DNA from: Rhodococcus rhodochrous
GTDB taxonomy: Bacteria > Actinomycetota > Actinomycetes > Mycobacteriales > Mycobacteriaceae
Assembly (NCBI RefSeq): GCF_014854695.1
Contig: NZ_CP027557.1
Span: 3,782,001-3,846,000 of the forward strand
Reading direction: 5' to 3'
Length of the DNA stretch: 64,000 nt
In this document: in pieces, positions 35,028-43,810 of the stretch
Position numbering within the stretch: position 1 is the first letter of the stretch
How the letters are laid out: every line of letters starts with the position of its first letter
The notes under the pieces: generated by a model
Databases searched by the model: none
Told to the model about the DNA's origin: nothing
Seen by the model: the letters and a program-made list of their open reading frames with translations, nothing else
Program-made: the position numbers and the translations under genes

Positions 35028-35043
35028 TCGAACATACTTTCGA
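35028..35043 (-). promoter_or_regulatory. LexA (SOS) box upstream of imuA'
   Basis: TCGAACATACTTTCGA matches TCGAAC-N4-GTTCGA with a single mismatch. It lies 67 bases before the imuA' ATG, in the 211-base divergent region shared with the Ser/Thr kinase gene. Confidence 0.8.
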
Positions 35044-35159
35044 TCTTCATCAAGTAGAACCGACCCGAATCCTTCCCGTCAAGCCGGAAGCACCGCCCCC
35101 GACGGTGACTACAGTGCAGCTCACACGTTCTTCGGCCGGGGCGAACACCTCCGATCGAC

Positions 35160-35175
35160 TACTCTCGATCGAGTG
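35160..35175 (+). promoter_or_regulatory. -10 box of a probable leaderless kinase transcript
   Basis: TACTCT at 35160-35165 lies seven bases upstream of the GTG at 35173, and no ribosome site is visible. This spacing is typical of leaderless transcripts in actinobacteria, where transcription starts on the initiation codon. Confidence 0.45.
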
Positions 35176-36369
35176 GCGGAGCAGGCATGGGCAGGACGGG
35201 CCGTAGGGCCGGATCACTTGGTGGCCGGTCGATATCGGCTCGACTCCAAGCTCGGCGGTGGCGGCATGGGTGCCGTCTGGCTCGCCCGCGACAACCGTCT
35301 GGGCCGCGACGTCGCCGTCAAACAGGTGATCTCCACCGCAGACCTCGATCCCGACGAGGCCGAGGATCTCCGCCGCCGCGCGCTCCGGGAGGGCCGGGCC
35401 GCCGCCCAGCTCGCCCACGAGCACGCCATCTCGATGTACGACATGGCTCTGCACTACGGCGAACCGTGGCTCGTCATGGAGCACTTGCCGTCCCGCAGCC
35501 TGGCGCAGGTGATGAACGTCGTCGACACTCTCCCGCCGTACGTGGTGGCGCAGATCGGCGCGAACGTCGCCGACGCCCTGACCGCCGCGCACGCCGCCGG
35601 GATCGTCCACCGCGACGTCAAGCCCGGCAACATCCTCATCGCCGAACGCGGCCGCGACGCCGGCATCGTGAAGATCAGCGACTTCGGCATCGCCCGCGCG
35701 AAGGGCGACAACGACCCCGACGGCGTGATCATCGGCACCCCCGCCTATTTCGCGCCCGAGGTCGCACGCGGCAACGACCCCACCGAGGCCAGCGACGTCT
35801 TCTCGCTCGGCGCCACCCTCTACACCGCGGTGGAGGGGCAACCGCCCTTCGGTTTCGAGACCGACTCGATCGCGTTGCTGCACCGGGTCGCGCGGGCGGA
35901 GATCATCATGCCCACGCACACCGGTCCGCTCACCGAACCCCTGCTCGAGATGCTCCAGCCCGATCCGGCGCGACGCCCGACGATGGCGCAGGCGCGCGAT
36001 CTCCTCGCCCGCGTGGTCCTCGGACCGGGCGGATCGGCGGCGGCCCTGCGCGGCCGTCCCATCCAGAACGAGGACGGCACGATCCCGTCGTGGGCACAGC
36101 GTTCCGCGCACTTCACCGAACCCGCACGCCCCCGTGGTTCCTTCGTCGACCGTCCCCTCGGTGCGGCGGCTCAGGCCACCGGTGGTCCGAAGAAGTCGGC
36201 GAAGGGTTTCGCCCCCGCGGATCTGCTCGACCGTCTGCTCCCGAAGGGTCCCGTGCCCGACAACCCGCAGGACCGCATCGTCGCCTATGCGCCCCTGGCG
36301 ATGGCGGCGATGGTCGCGGTGATCCTGGTGGCGCTGCTCGTCGCCGTCATCATCGCGCTGGTCGTCTGA
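35173..36369 (+). CDS. Transmembrane Ser/Thr protein kinase
   Basis: A 398-residue Hanks-type kinase. The catalytic domain occupies about residues 13-275: LGGGGMGAVWLARD (P-loop), DVAVKQV (ATP-binding Lys), HRDVKPGNILI (catalytic loop), ISDFGIARAK (metal-binding Asp) and GTPAYFAPEVARG. A ~95-residue linker and one C-terminal span (APLAMAAMVAVILVALLVAVIIALVV, near 372-397) follow. There is no extracellular sensor domain and no PASTA repeat. The short tail outside suggests sensing inside the cell or via partners. It is convergent with the EsrR-like regulator gene and 14 bases from it. No specific Pkn orthologue can be assigned. Confidence 0.88.
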   Translation: MAEQAWAGRAVGPDHLVAGRYRLDSKLGGGGMGAVWLARDNRLGRDVAVKQVISTADLDPDEAEDLRRRALREGRAAAQLAHEHAISMYDMALHYGEPWLVMEHLPSRSLAQVMNVVDTLPPYVVAQIGANVADALTAAHAAGIVHRDVKPGNILIAERGRDAGIVKISDFGIARAKGDNDPDGVIIGTPAYFAPEVARGNDPTEASDVFSLGATLYTAVEGQPPFGFETDSIALLHRVARAEIIMPTHTGPLTEPLLEMLQPDPARRPTMAQARDLLARVVLGPGGSAAALRGRPIQNEDGTIPSWAQRSAHFTEPARPRGSFVDRPLGAAAQATGGPKKSAKGFAPADLLDRLLPKGPVPDNPQDRIVAYAPLAMAAMVAVILVALLVAVIIALVV

Positions 36370-36382
36370 ACCGACGTCACGC

Positions 36383-37069
36383 TCAGTCGATGCGGCGGCG
36401 GTGGGCCCACCGGGTCAGCGCGTTGCGGTTCGACTGCTGCGTCTTGCGCAACACGTTCGACGCGTGCGTCTCGACGGTCTTCACCGAGATCACGAGTTCC
36501 TCGGCGATCTCGCGGTAGGTGTAGCCGCGAGCGAGCAGGCGCAGCACCTCGAGTTCCCGGGGCGTCAGCGAGTCGAGCTCGGGATCGAGTGGCGGTTCCG
36601 GTGCGGCCGACCGGCCGGTGAACGAGTCGAGCACGAAACCGGCCAGACGCGGACTGAACACGGCGTCTCCCCCGGCGACCCGCCGGACGGCGTCGGCCAG
36701 ATCCGGCCCGGAGATCGTCTTCGTCACGTATCCGCGGGCGCCGGCGCGGATGACGGCGATGACGTCCTCGGCCGCGTCGGACACGCTGAGCGCCAAGCAG
36801 ACCGGCCCGTCCGGGATCCGCTGGAGGACGGCGACGCCGCCGCCGTCGGGCATGTGGACGTCGAGGAGCACGACATCCGGCTTGGTCGCCTCGATCCCGG
36901 CGACGGCCTCGGCGACTCCCCCGGCCTCGCCGACGATCTCCATGTCGGCCTCGCGCCCCAGTTCGGTGCGCACTCCGGAGCGGAAGACGGCGTGGTCGTC
37001 CACCAGGAAGACACGATAGGGACGGTTGTTCTCGGTGGCATCGGACGATGTCGCCGGAATCGAAGTCAC
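36383..37069 (-). CDS. NarL/LuxR-type response regulator of a PspC three-component system
   Basis: A 228-residue regulator. The receiver domain has FLVDDHAVFRSGVRTEL (acid pocket), VVLLDVHMPDG (phospho-acceptor Asp near residue 73) and RGYVTKTI (Lys). The C-terminal LuxR domain has LTPRELEVLRLLARGYTYRE and ISVKTVETHASNVLRKT. The start is the GTG at 37069, overlapping the kinase stop as GTGA. With the PspC-type histidine kinase and the divergent PspC protein it matches the EsrISR cell-envelope-stress system of Corynebacterium glutamicum, where EsrR is the regulator. Confidence 0.9.
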   Translation of the reverse strand: MTSIPATSSDATENNRPYRVFLVDDHAVFRSGVRTELGREADMEIVGEAGGVAEAVAGIEATKPDVVLLDVHMPDGGGVAVLQRIPDGPVCLALSVSDAAEDVIAVIRAGARGYVTKTISGPDLADAVRRVAGGDAVFSPRLAGFVLDSFTGRSAAPEPPLDPELDSLTPRELEVLRLLARGYTYREIAEELVISVKTVETHASNVLRKTQQSNRNALTRWAHRRRID

Positions 37070-38352
37070 TGTGTCTGCTCCTCGGGGTGGGGGTCGTTCA
37101 CCCCCCACTCTAAGGTCGACTCGGTGTCCTGTTCGCGTTCGGTATCCGTCCGGCCGGCGCGCGGCACATGGATGCGCACCTCGGTTCCCTTTCCGGGACT
37201 CGACTTCACGACCGTCCGGCCGCCGCGACGTTCGATGCGCGCCCGGATGGACTTGGCCAGACCCTGCCGATCGGCCGGTACTTCGCCGGGATCGAATCCG
37301 ACGCCGCGATCGCGCACGAACACGCTCACCTGATGCGGTTCCACCTCGGCGAAGAGGTCGACGCTGTCCACCCCGGCGTGCTTGGCGGCGTTGACGAGAG
37401 CCTCGCGGGTCGCGCCGAGCACGGCGGTCGCGGCCTCGGGGGTCAGATCGCTGTCGTCGGGCGCGACGTCGCCGACGATGACGGGTTGGACGGACAGACC
37501 GTACTGGTCCTCCACCTCACCGGCGATGGTGCGCAGCGTCTCGGCGAGCGAGGTGCTCGGCGTCTCGTCCCCACCGAACAGCCAGCGGCGCAGTTCGCGT
37601 TCCTGGCTGCGCGCCAGTCGCACGACCTCCTGCTGGTCGCCGGCCTGCTTCTGGATGAGCGCGAGGGTCTGGAGCACCGAGTCGTGCAGGTGCGACGCGA
37701 TCTCCTCGCGCTCCTCGTTGCGCACCCGGGCGGCACGCTCGGTCTCGAGGGCACGCCACATCCGGATCCACAGCGGCACCGACAGCAGGGCGGCACCGAC
37801 CAGCGTGACCACCACGGCGACCAGCGACGAGCGCAGCGCCGCGACGTCGACCTGCGCGATGACCATCACTCCGAGTCCGGTGACGACGAGGGTCAGGCCG
37901 CCGAGTACGCGGGCCCATGTGAGGACCGTCGGATGTGCGGGCAGACCGAGTACCGATCGGGGGCCTTCGACGTCGAATTCACGCCATACGAGCGCCGCAC
38001 CGACGACCACCACGACGATCGGCAGCACCACGCCTGCGGCACCACCACTGAACAGCCACGAAAGACCCACCGCCAGGCCGATACCCATGAAGGCGAGGCC
38101 GATGGCGCGGCGCCGTTCGGGGCCGGTGGGGCGATCGGTGTCGGAGCCCGGAGGCACGAACATCCACAGCAGGCCGTAGGCCGCGATCCCGAACCCGCCG
38201 AGGGCGGCGAGCACCGTGAACGCGACCCGCACCTTGGTGGCGTCGATACCGAGATGGTCGGCGACACCGCCGGCCACACCGCCCACGATGCGACCGCCCA
38301 CCCGCCGTTCGAGGCGGGGAACGGTCACGGGTAATCCAGGTACCGGTTGCAC
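37066..38352 (-). CDS. PspC-domain histidine kinase (EsrS-like)
   Basis: A membrane sensor kinase of about 428 residues. The N-terminus holds a PspC domain (RRVGGRIVGGVAGGVADHLG, then VRVAFTVLAALGGFGIAAYG). Several membrane spans follow, ending around residue 200. The HisKA_3 box is EEREEIASHLHDSVLQTLAL with the phospho-acceptor His. The ATPase domain has REALVNAAKHAG (N box) and VRDRGVGFDP (G1). The start is uncertain: the GTG at 38352 is chosen, with 38388 as an upstream alternative. The kinase-regulator overlap means strict co-expression. EsrS responds to lipid II-binding antibiotics in C. glutamicum; the same is inferred here. Confidence 0.88.
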   Translation of the reverse strand: MQPVPGLPVTVPRLERRVGGRIVGGVAGGVADHLGIDATKVRVAFTVLAALGGFGIAAYGLLWMFVPPGSDTDRPTGPERRRAIGLAFMGIGLAVGLSWLFSGGAAGVVLPIVVVVVGAALVWREFDVEGPRSVLGLPAHPTVLTWARVLGGLTLVVTGLGVMVIAQVDVAALRSSLVAVVVTLVGAALLSVPLWIRMWRALETERAARVRNEEREEIASHLHDSVLQTLALIQKQAGDQQEVVRLARSQERELRRWLFGGDETPSTSLAETLRTIAGEVEDQYGLSVQPVIVGDVAPDDSDLTPEAATAVLGATREALVNAAKHAGVDSVDLFAEVEPHQVSVFVRDRGVGFDPGEVPADRQGLAKSIRARIERRGGRTVVKSSPGKGTEVRIHVPRAGRTDTEREQDTESTLEWGVNDPHPEEQTQ

Positions 38353-38386
38353 ACCTCGATACTGGCACGGTGATCGCCGGCCCGGC

Positions 38387-38451
38387 ATCGGGGACGAACC
38401 CTGATGTCCGGGTTCCGATCGGCCCCTCGGAAATCAGGGTTGGTCCCTGAT
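38387..38451. promoter_or_regulatory. Paired 19-bp operators in the PspC-system divergent promoter
   Basis: ATCAGGGTTGGTCCCTGAT at 38433-38451 is an inverted repeat with seven-base perfect arms. Its reverse complement matches ATCGGGGACGAACCCTGAT at 38387-38405 in 17 of 19 positions. The centres are 46 bases apart. They lie between the kinase gene and the divergent PspC gene, so they are good candidates for EsrR-like binding sites controlling both transcripts. Confidence 0.75.
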
Positions 38452-38485
38452 GTGCCGCGCGCGGAAGCCCAGCAGGATGGGTGCC

Positions 38486-39955
38486 ATGGACACGAGGAGC
38501 TTTCAGGACCAGGTGGCGGACATGTGGCGGACCCGCCCCGTGCGTCTGCCGAAGGAGGGGCACATCGCGGGTGTGTGCTCGGGTATCGGAGCGCGCTACG
38601 GCGTCGATCCCGTGCTGATCCGTGTCGTCTTCGTCGCGTCGGCGCTGTTCGGCGGTGGCGGTCTCGTCCTCTATCTGGCCGCCTGGCTGATGTTCCCCCG
38701 TCACGGCGACCAGGTCTCTTCGCTCGAATCGCTCGTCGGGCGGGGTGCGAGCTCGGACTCGACCACCAAGGTCATCGTGCTCCTCGTGGCCCTGGCGATC
38801 GCGGCGGGTGCCATCGGACCGGTGGGTGCGGGTTCGGGCGGCTCCGGATTCATCGGAACGCTCCTGCTGCTCGGCGGCTGGTGGCTGCTCTATCAGCGGC
38901 GTCCCGAACCGCCGGTGCTGCCGGCGCCCGAGGGAACCTCCTTCCCCACCCAGGCGGCCTTTCCTCAGCCTCCGGTGACGAACGCGTACTGCTCCCCGTG
39001 GGGCGCACACACCGGGGCATGGCACATGCAGGCGGGTCCGGCGGCCACGACGACACCGAGCGGGGAGGCGACCCCGCCTGCGCAGGCCACCGACGCGACG
39101 GAGGTCGTGGACACCACCCCGGCCTCGGGCACCGACACCCCCGCCTCGGGCACCGACGCCACAGCGCCCACCGAGACGACGGAGAGGAAGACGTCCCCGA
39201 TGCCCGACCTACGCAAGGACACCGACCGCAAGGACACCGACGTTCCGCTCCCGGGTGTCGACGAGCTCTCGCCCCACCGTTCGGCACCGCCGGCATGGGA
39301 TCCCCTCGGGGTCGCCCCGTTCGCATGGGATCTGCCCGAACCGGCACCGAAGCACGAACCCGCGATCGTCACGAATCGACGTTCGCGTCTGACCACGACG
39401 GTCCTCGGCCTGGCCGTGATCGCCGCTGCGGTGACCGGCGCGCTCGGTGCCGCCGCCGACCTGGCCTGGGTGACCCCCGCCCGGGTGGGTGCCGTGGCCC
39501 TCGCGGTCGTCGGTCTGGGCCTGCTGATCGGCGCGTTCCTGCACCGCGGTCACGGACTGCTCGTCGTCACCGGTCCCCTGCTCGGATTCGTCGTTCTCGC
39601 CTCGATCGCCGGCCCGGTCGACACCTCCAACTGGGGCGACCGGACCTGGGCTCCGACCAGTACCGATCAGCTCGAGTCCGAGTACAGCTTCCAGTTCGGG
39701 GCGATGACCCTCGATCTGCGGGGACTCGAACTCACCGAGGACCGCACGGTGCAGGTCGATGGCCGGTTCGGCAGCGTCGAGGTGCTGTTGCCGGAGAACC
39801 TGGACGTCCGCGCCGACTGCACGGTCGGCCCCGGTGAGATCAGGGGATGCCCCGCCCCCGGCATCGACGGCGGCGCCGACGGAGTCGACGACGGGCCGGT
39901 CCTGGACCTGAACGCGAACATGGAATTCGGATCTCTGGAGGTGCGTCGTGGCTGA
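38486..39955 (+). CDS. PspC-domain membrane protein (EsrI-like)
   Basis: A 489-residue membrane protein. A PspC domain lies at residues 18-75 (RLPKEGHIAGVCSGIGARYG, VLIRVVFVASALFGGGGLVL). Two more spans follow, then a long Thr/Ala/Pro-rich linker (~150-270), four further spans (~300-375), and a C-terminal LiaF/YvqF-like beta domain (FQFGAMTLDLRGLELTEDRT, VDGRFGSVEVLLPENL). In the C. glutamicum system EsrI inhibits the EsrSR pair until stress. The ATG at 38486 has AGCAGG upstream; 38477 is an alternative. It overlaps the next small membrane protein by eight bases. Confidence 0.88.
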   Translation: MDTRSFQDQVADMWRTRPVRLPKEGHIAGVCSGIGARYGVDPVLIRVVFVASALFGGGGLVLYLAAWLMFPRHGDQVSSLESLVGRGASSDSTTKVIVLLVALAIAAGAIGPVGAGSGGSGFIGTLLLLGGWWLLYQRRPEPPVLPAPEGTSFPTQAAFPQPPVTNAYCSPWGAHTGAWHMQAGPAATTTPSGEATPPAQATDATEVVDTTPASGTDTPASGTDATAPTETTERKTSPMPDLRKDTDRKDTDVPLPGVDELSPHRSAPPAWDPLGVAPFAWDLPEPAPKHEPAIVTNRRSRLTTTVLGLAVIAAAVTGALGAAADLAWVTPARVGAVALAVVGLGLLIGAFLHRGHGLLVVTGPLLGFVVLASIAGPVDTSNWGDRTWAPTSTDQLESEYSFQFGAMTLDLRGLELTEDRTVQVDGRFGSVEVLLPENLDVRADCTVGPGEIRGCPAPGIDGGADGVDDGPVLDLNANMEFGSLEVRRG

Positions 39956-40181
39956 TCACGAAACCGGAACACACACCGAGGATCGGACCGAGTGCACCCG
40001 CAAGGGACCGTCGCTCCTGCTCCTGCTCGCCGCACTGGCAGCGCTGGTCGTGAGCGGATGGGCCATGATCGGGCCGTTCTCGGTCGAGTTCCTCGCCGCC
40101 GTCGACCTCGGATGGGTCCTGGTGGGCGCGGCCCTGTTGATCGGAGCGGTGCTGGTCTTCCTCCCCAACCGCCGGAGGTAA
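39948..40181 (+). CDS. Small two-span membrane protein downstream of the PspC gene
   Basis: A 77-residue protein with spans near residues 22-40 (SLLLLLAALAALVVSGWAM) and 52-72 (LGWVLVGAALLIGAVLVFL), an acidic and polar N-terminus and a basic tail. Its GTG start lies inside the end of the EsrI-like gene, so it is co-translated. It may be an extra component of the stress system. I recognise no named family. Confidence 0.75.
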   Translation: MADHETGTHTEDRTECTRKGPSLLLLLAALAALVVSGWAMIGPFSVEFLAAVDLGWVLVGAALLIGAVLVFLPNRRR

Positions 40182-40197
40182 CCCCCCCATCTACGCG

Positions 40198-40230
40198 ACG
40201 TCCCCCGGACCTGATCGGTCCGGGGGACGT
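40198..40230. terminator. Hairpin terminator between the PspC operon and guaA
   Basis: Inverted repeat with perfect 14-base arms (40198-40211 and 40217-40230, ACGTCCCCCGGACC) and a five-base loop. It separates convergent transcripts. Confidence 0.8.
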
Positions 40231-40261
40231 TCGTCGTCTCACCGCTCCCGGCGAGTGAGGA

Positions 40262-41836
40262 TCACTCCCACTCGATCGTTCCCGGGGGCTTGCTCGTCAC
40301 GTCGAGCACCACTCGGTTGACCTCCGCCACCTCGTTGGTGATGCGGGTGGAGATCCGCTCGAGAGTCTCGTAGGGCAGGCGCGTCCAGTCGGCGGTCATC
40401 GCGTCCTCGCTGGAGACCGGACGAAGCACGATCGGGTGGCCGTAGGTGCGGCCGTCGCCCTGCACGCCCACGCTGCGGACGTCGGCGAGCAGCACGACCG
40501 GGCACTGCCAGATCTGTCCGTCGAGGCCGGCGGAGGTGAGCTCTTCGCGGGCGATGGAGTCGGCACGACGCAGGATCTCGAGGCGTTCGCGGGTGACCTC
40601 ACCGATGATGCGGATACCGAGGCCGGGGCCGGGGAACGGCTGGCGGCCGACGATCTCCTCGGGCAGGCCGAGCTGACGTCCGACCGCGCGCACCTCGTCC
40701 TTGAACAGCAGGCGCAGCGGCTCGACGAGCTCGAACTCGAGGTCCTCGGGGAGTCCACCGACGTTGTGGTGGCTCTTGATGTTCGCGGTGCCGGAGCCGC
40801 CGCCGGACTCCACGACGTCCGGGTACAGGGTGCCCTGCACGAGGAACTTCACGGTCTCGCCCTTGTCGGCACCCTCGCCGAGCACCTCGGAGACCGCGCC
40901 CTCGAAAGAACGGATGAACTCGCGGCCGATGATCTTACGCTTGGTCTCGGGGTCGGTGACGCCGGCGAGCTCGCGCAGGAAGGTCTCGGACGCGTCGACG
41001 GTGACCAGACGGGCACCCGTCGCGGCGACGAAGTCCTTCTCGACCTGCTGCCGTTCGCCCTCGCGCATGAGGCCGTGGTCGACGAACACACAAGTCAGAC
41101 GGTCGCCGATGGCGCGCTGCACCAGCGCGGCCGCCACGGCGGAGTCAACGCCGCCGGACAGGCCGCAGATGGCACGACCGTCGCCGATCTGCTCGCGGAC
41201 CTGCTCGACGAGCGCGTCGGCGATGTTCGCTGCGGTCCAGTCGCCCGGGATTCCGGCGATGTCGTGCAGGAACCGGCTCAGCACCTGCTGGCCGTGGGGC
41301 GAGTGCAGCACCTCGGGGTGGTACTGGACACCGGCGAGGCGACGGGCGCGGTCCTCGAACGCCGCGACCGGGGCGCCGGCGCTGGTGGCTGTGACCTCGA
41401 AGCCCTCGGGAGCCTCGGTGACGCCGTCGCCGTGGCTCATCCAGACGGGCTGCGTCTCGGGCAGGCCGTCGTGCAGCACACCGCCGGAGACCGACAGCTC
41501 GGTGCGGCCGTACTCGCGCGAGCCGGTGTGCGCGACCGTGCCGCCGAGCGCCTGCGCCATCGCCTGGAAGCCGTAGCAGATGCCGAAGACGGGGACGTCG
41601 AGATCGAACAGCGTGGGATCGAGACGCGGTGCGCCCTCCTCGTACACGCTGGCGGGGCCACCGGACAGCACCACCGCGCGCGGGTTCTTCGCCGCGATCT
41701 CCTCGACACCGGCCGTGTGGGGCACGACCTCCGAGTAGACGTTGGCCTCACGAACGCGCCGAGCGATCAGCTGCGCGTACTGAGCTCCGAAATCGACGAC
41801 GACGACCGGTCTGGACTGCTGGCTTTGCGACGACAC
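40262..41836 (-). CDS. guaA: GMP synthase (glutamine-hydrolysing)
   Basis: A 524-residue enzyme converting XMP to GMP with ATP and glutamine. The class I amidotransferase domain has [31 protein letters not shown] (nucleophile Cys) and [10 protein letters not shown] (His/Glu). The ATP-pyrophosphatase domain has the P-loop [14 protein letters not shown]. The dimerisation domain includes [17 protein letters not shown] and ends [12 protein letters not shown]. The start is the GTG at 41836. It is 67 bases downstream of choD with a hairpin in between. Confidence 0.97.
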   Translation of the reverse strand: MSSQSQQSRPVVVVDFGAQYAQLIARRVREANVYSEVVPHTAGVEEIAAKNPRAVVLSGGPASVYEEGAPRLDPTLFDLDVPVFGICYGFQAMAQALGGTVAHTGSREYGRTELSVSGGVLHDGLPETQPVWMSHGDGVTEAPEGFEVTATSAGAPVAAFEDRARRLAGVQYHPEVLHSPHGQQVLSRFLHDIAGIPGDWTAANIADALVEQVREQIGDGRAICGLSGGVDSAVAAALVQRAIGDRLTCVFVDHGLMREGERQQVEKDFVAATGARLVTVDASETFLRELAGVTDPETKRKIIGREFIRSFEGAVSEVLGEGADKGETVKFLVQGTLYPDVVESGGGSGTANIKSHHNVGGLPEDLEFELVEPLRLLFKDEVRAVGRQLGLPEEIVGRQPFPGPGLGIRIIGEVTRERLEILRRADSIAREELTSAGLDGQIWQCPVVLLADVRSVGVQGDGRTYGHPIVLRPVSSEDAMTADWTRLPYETLERISTRITNEVAEVNRVVLDVTSKPPGTIEWE

Positions 41837-41849
41837 CCGAACAGTCTAA

Positions 41850-41881
41850 GCGGCCGCGCCGGGTGTTCCCGACGCGGCCGC
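41850..41881 (-). terminator. Hairpin between choD and guaA
   Basis: GCGGCCGCG (41850-41858) pairs with CGCGGCCGC (41873-41881), with an inner CGGG/CCCG stem. It is the likely 3' end of the choD transcript. Confidence 0.6.
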
Positions 41882-41903
41882 TCATCCGATCACTTCCGGG
41901 TCG

Positions 41904-43628
41904 CTACGCGACGCCGCTGTGTTTGACCTCGACGACCGGCAGTCGCAACGCACCGGGTGCGTCGACGGGCACCACGGGGTTCTTCGGTTCGATCGGCGCG
42001 ATACGACGGTAGGGCTGTCCCTGCTCGGGACGCTGGTCGTCCTCACCCTTGTTGGGCCACAACGATGCAGCGCGTTCGGCCTGCGCCGCGATGGTGAGCG
42101 AGGGATTCACGCCGAGGTTCGCGGAGACCGCGGCGCCGTCGACGACGCTCAGCGTCGGGTAGCCGTGGACGCGGTGGTACGGATCGATGACCCCGTGGTC
42201 GCGATCGGATCCGATCACGGCGCCGCCGAGGAAGTGTGCGGTGAGCGGAATGTTGAAGATCTCACCCCACGTGCCGCCCGCGACACCGTCGATCTTCTCG
42301 GCGATGCGGCGTGTGGCCTCGTTGCCGGCCGGGATCCAGGTGGGATTCGGCTGCCCGTGTCCCTGTTTGCTGGTGACCTTGCGGCGGCCGAACAGACCCT
42401 TGGTCGTGTAGGTGGTGATGGAGTTGTCGAGGTTCTGCATCACCAGCGCGATGATGGTGCGCTCGCTCCACCGATGCACCGAGAGCATCCGCAGCATCTT
42501 CACGGGGTTCCGTACGACCTGCCCGAGGAACTTCACCCAGCGCGGGGTGCGTCCGTCGCCGTCGGTCATGAGGGTCTGCAGCAGGCCCATCGCGTTCGAT
42601 CCCTTGCCGTACCGCACGGGTTCGATGTGCGTGTCGGGGGTGGGGTGGAACGACGAGGTGATCGCGACACCCTCGGTGAGCTTCAGATCGGGGTCGATCC
42701 TCATCTTCCCGGCACCGACGATCGATTCGGAGTTGGTGCGGGTCAGTTCGCCGACCTTGTCGGACAGTTCGGGCAGCGCACCGGTGTCCTTGAGGTGGTG
42801 CAGCAGGTGCTGCGTGCCCCACGTTCCGGCAGCGAGGACGACGTGCGCGGCCGTGTAGGTGCGCCGCCGCTTGCGGACCCACGCGCCGGTGCGTTCGGTG
42901 ATCACGTCCCAGGTGCCGTCGGCGGCCTGACGCAGATCGGTGACGGTGGTCAGCGGGACGATCTCGGCTCCCGCTCGCTCGGCGAGACCCAGATAGTTCT
43001 TCACGAGGGTGTTCTTGGCGCCGTGGCGGCATCCCGTCATGCACTCGCCGCACTCGATGCAACCGGTGCGGTCGGGGCCCACGCCGCCGAAGTAGGGGTC
43101 GGCGACCGTGCGGCCGGGTTCGCCGAAGAACACACCCACGGGCGTCTGGATGAAGGTCTCGCCGACTCCCATGTCGTCGGCCACCGACTTGATCACCTTG
43201 TCGGCGTCGGTCATCCGGCCGTACTGCACCACGCCGAGCATCCGCTTCGCCTGGTCGTAGTAGGGGCTCAGTTCGTCCTGCCAGTCGGTGATGTGCGCCC
43301 ACTGGCGGTCCTCGAAGAACGGCGCCGGAGGCTTGTACAAGGTGTTCGCGTAGTTCAGCGACCCGCCGCCCACGCCGGCACCGGCGAGGATCAGGCAGTC
43401 GCGCAGCAGGTGCACTCGCTGGATGCCGAAGCAACCGAACTTCGGCGCCCAGAGGAAGCGGCGCAGGTCCCAGCTGGTCTTCGCGAAGTCGGCGTCGGCG
43501 TAGCGGCGGCCGGCCTCGAGAACGCCGACCTTGTAGCCCTTCTCCACGAGGCGCAACGCCGTGACGCTCCCACCGAAACCCGATCCGACGATCAGGACGT
43601 CGTAGTCCGTGACCCGTTGCTTACCCAT
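41904..43628 (-). CDS. choD: GMC-family oxidoreductase, ChoD (cholesterol oxidase-like)
   Basis: A 574-residue FAD enzyme matching mycobacterial ChoD (Rv3409c) in length and position next to guaB3-guaB2. The FAD-binding start is YDVLIVGSGFGGSVTALRL, with GVLEAGRRY, AGAGVGGGSLNYAN and the C-terminal GVNPSLTIAAQAERAA. A Cys-rich block, GCIECGECMTGCRHGAKNTL, near residue 190 is conserved in this subfamily and looks like a ferredoxin-type cluster site. The family was named for 3beta-hydroxysterol oxidation, but the role of ChoD-type proteins in sterol metabolism is debated. Confidence 0.88.
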   Translation of the reverse strand: MGKQRVTDYDVLIVGSGFGGSVTALRLVEKGYKVGVLEAGRRYADADFAKTSWDLRRFLWAPKFGCFGIQRVHLLRDCLILAGAGVGGGSLNYANTLYKPPAPFFEDRQWAHITDWQDELSPYYDQAKRMLGVVQYGRMTDADKVIKSVADDMGVGETFIQTPVGVFFGEPGRTVADPYFGGVGPDRTGCIECGECMTGCRHGAKNTLVKNYLGLAERAGAEIVPLTTVTDLRQAADGTWDVITERTGAWVRKRRRTYTAAHVVLAAGTWGTQHLLHHLKDTGALPELSDKVGELTRTNSESIVGAGKMRIDPDLKLTEGVAITSSFHPTPDTHIEPVRYGKGSNAMGLLQTLMTDGDGRTPRWVKFLGQVVRNPVKMLRMLSVHRWSERTIIALVMQNLDNSITTYTTKGLFGRRKVTSKQGHGQPNPTWIPAGNEATRRIAEKIDGVAGGTWGEIFNIPLTAHFLGGAVIGSDRDHGVIDPYHRVHGYPTLSVVDGAAVSANLGVNPSLTIAAQAERAASLWPNKGEDDQRPEQGQPYRRIAPIEPKNPVVPVDAPGALRLPVVEVKHSGVA

Positions 43629-43748
43629 GGAACCTCCAGCGACGAGAGTTGTTACCGGCCAGTATGCACCTCGGCGGTGTGACTACAGGCACATCTGAGA
43701 CTCTACCCGTTACGTGGAGTTGCACGAAAACAAAGGGTGAGAAATGCC

Positions 43749-43790
43749 GATGGCCGGTCACCGCGTCCTGCGACGCTGTGACCGGCCATC
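43749..43790 (-). terminator. Hairpin downstream of guaB3
   Basis: GATGGCCGGTCAC (43749-43761) pairs perfectly with GTGACCGGCCATC (43778-43790); an inner GCGTC/GACGC stem extends it. It lies 20 bases past the guaB3 stop. Confidence 0.8.
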
Positions 43791-43810
43791 GGGATGTACC
43801 GGGAAGGTCC

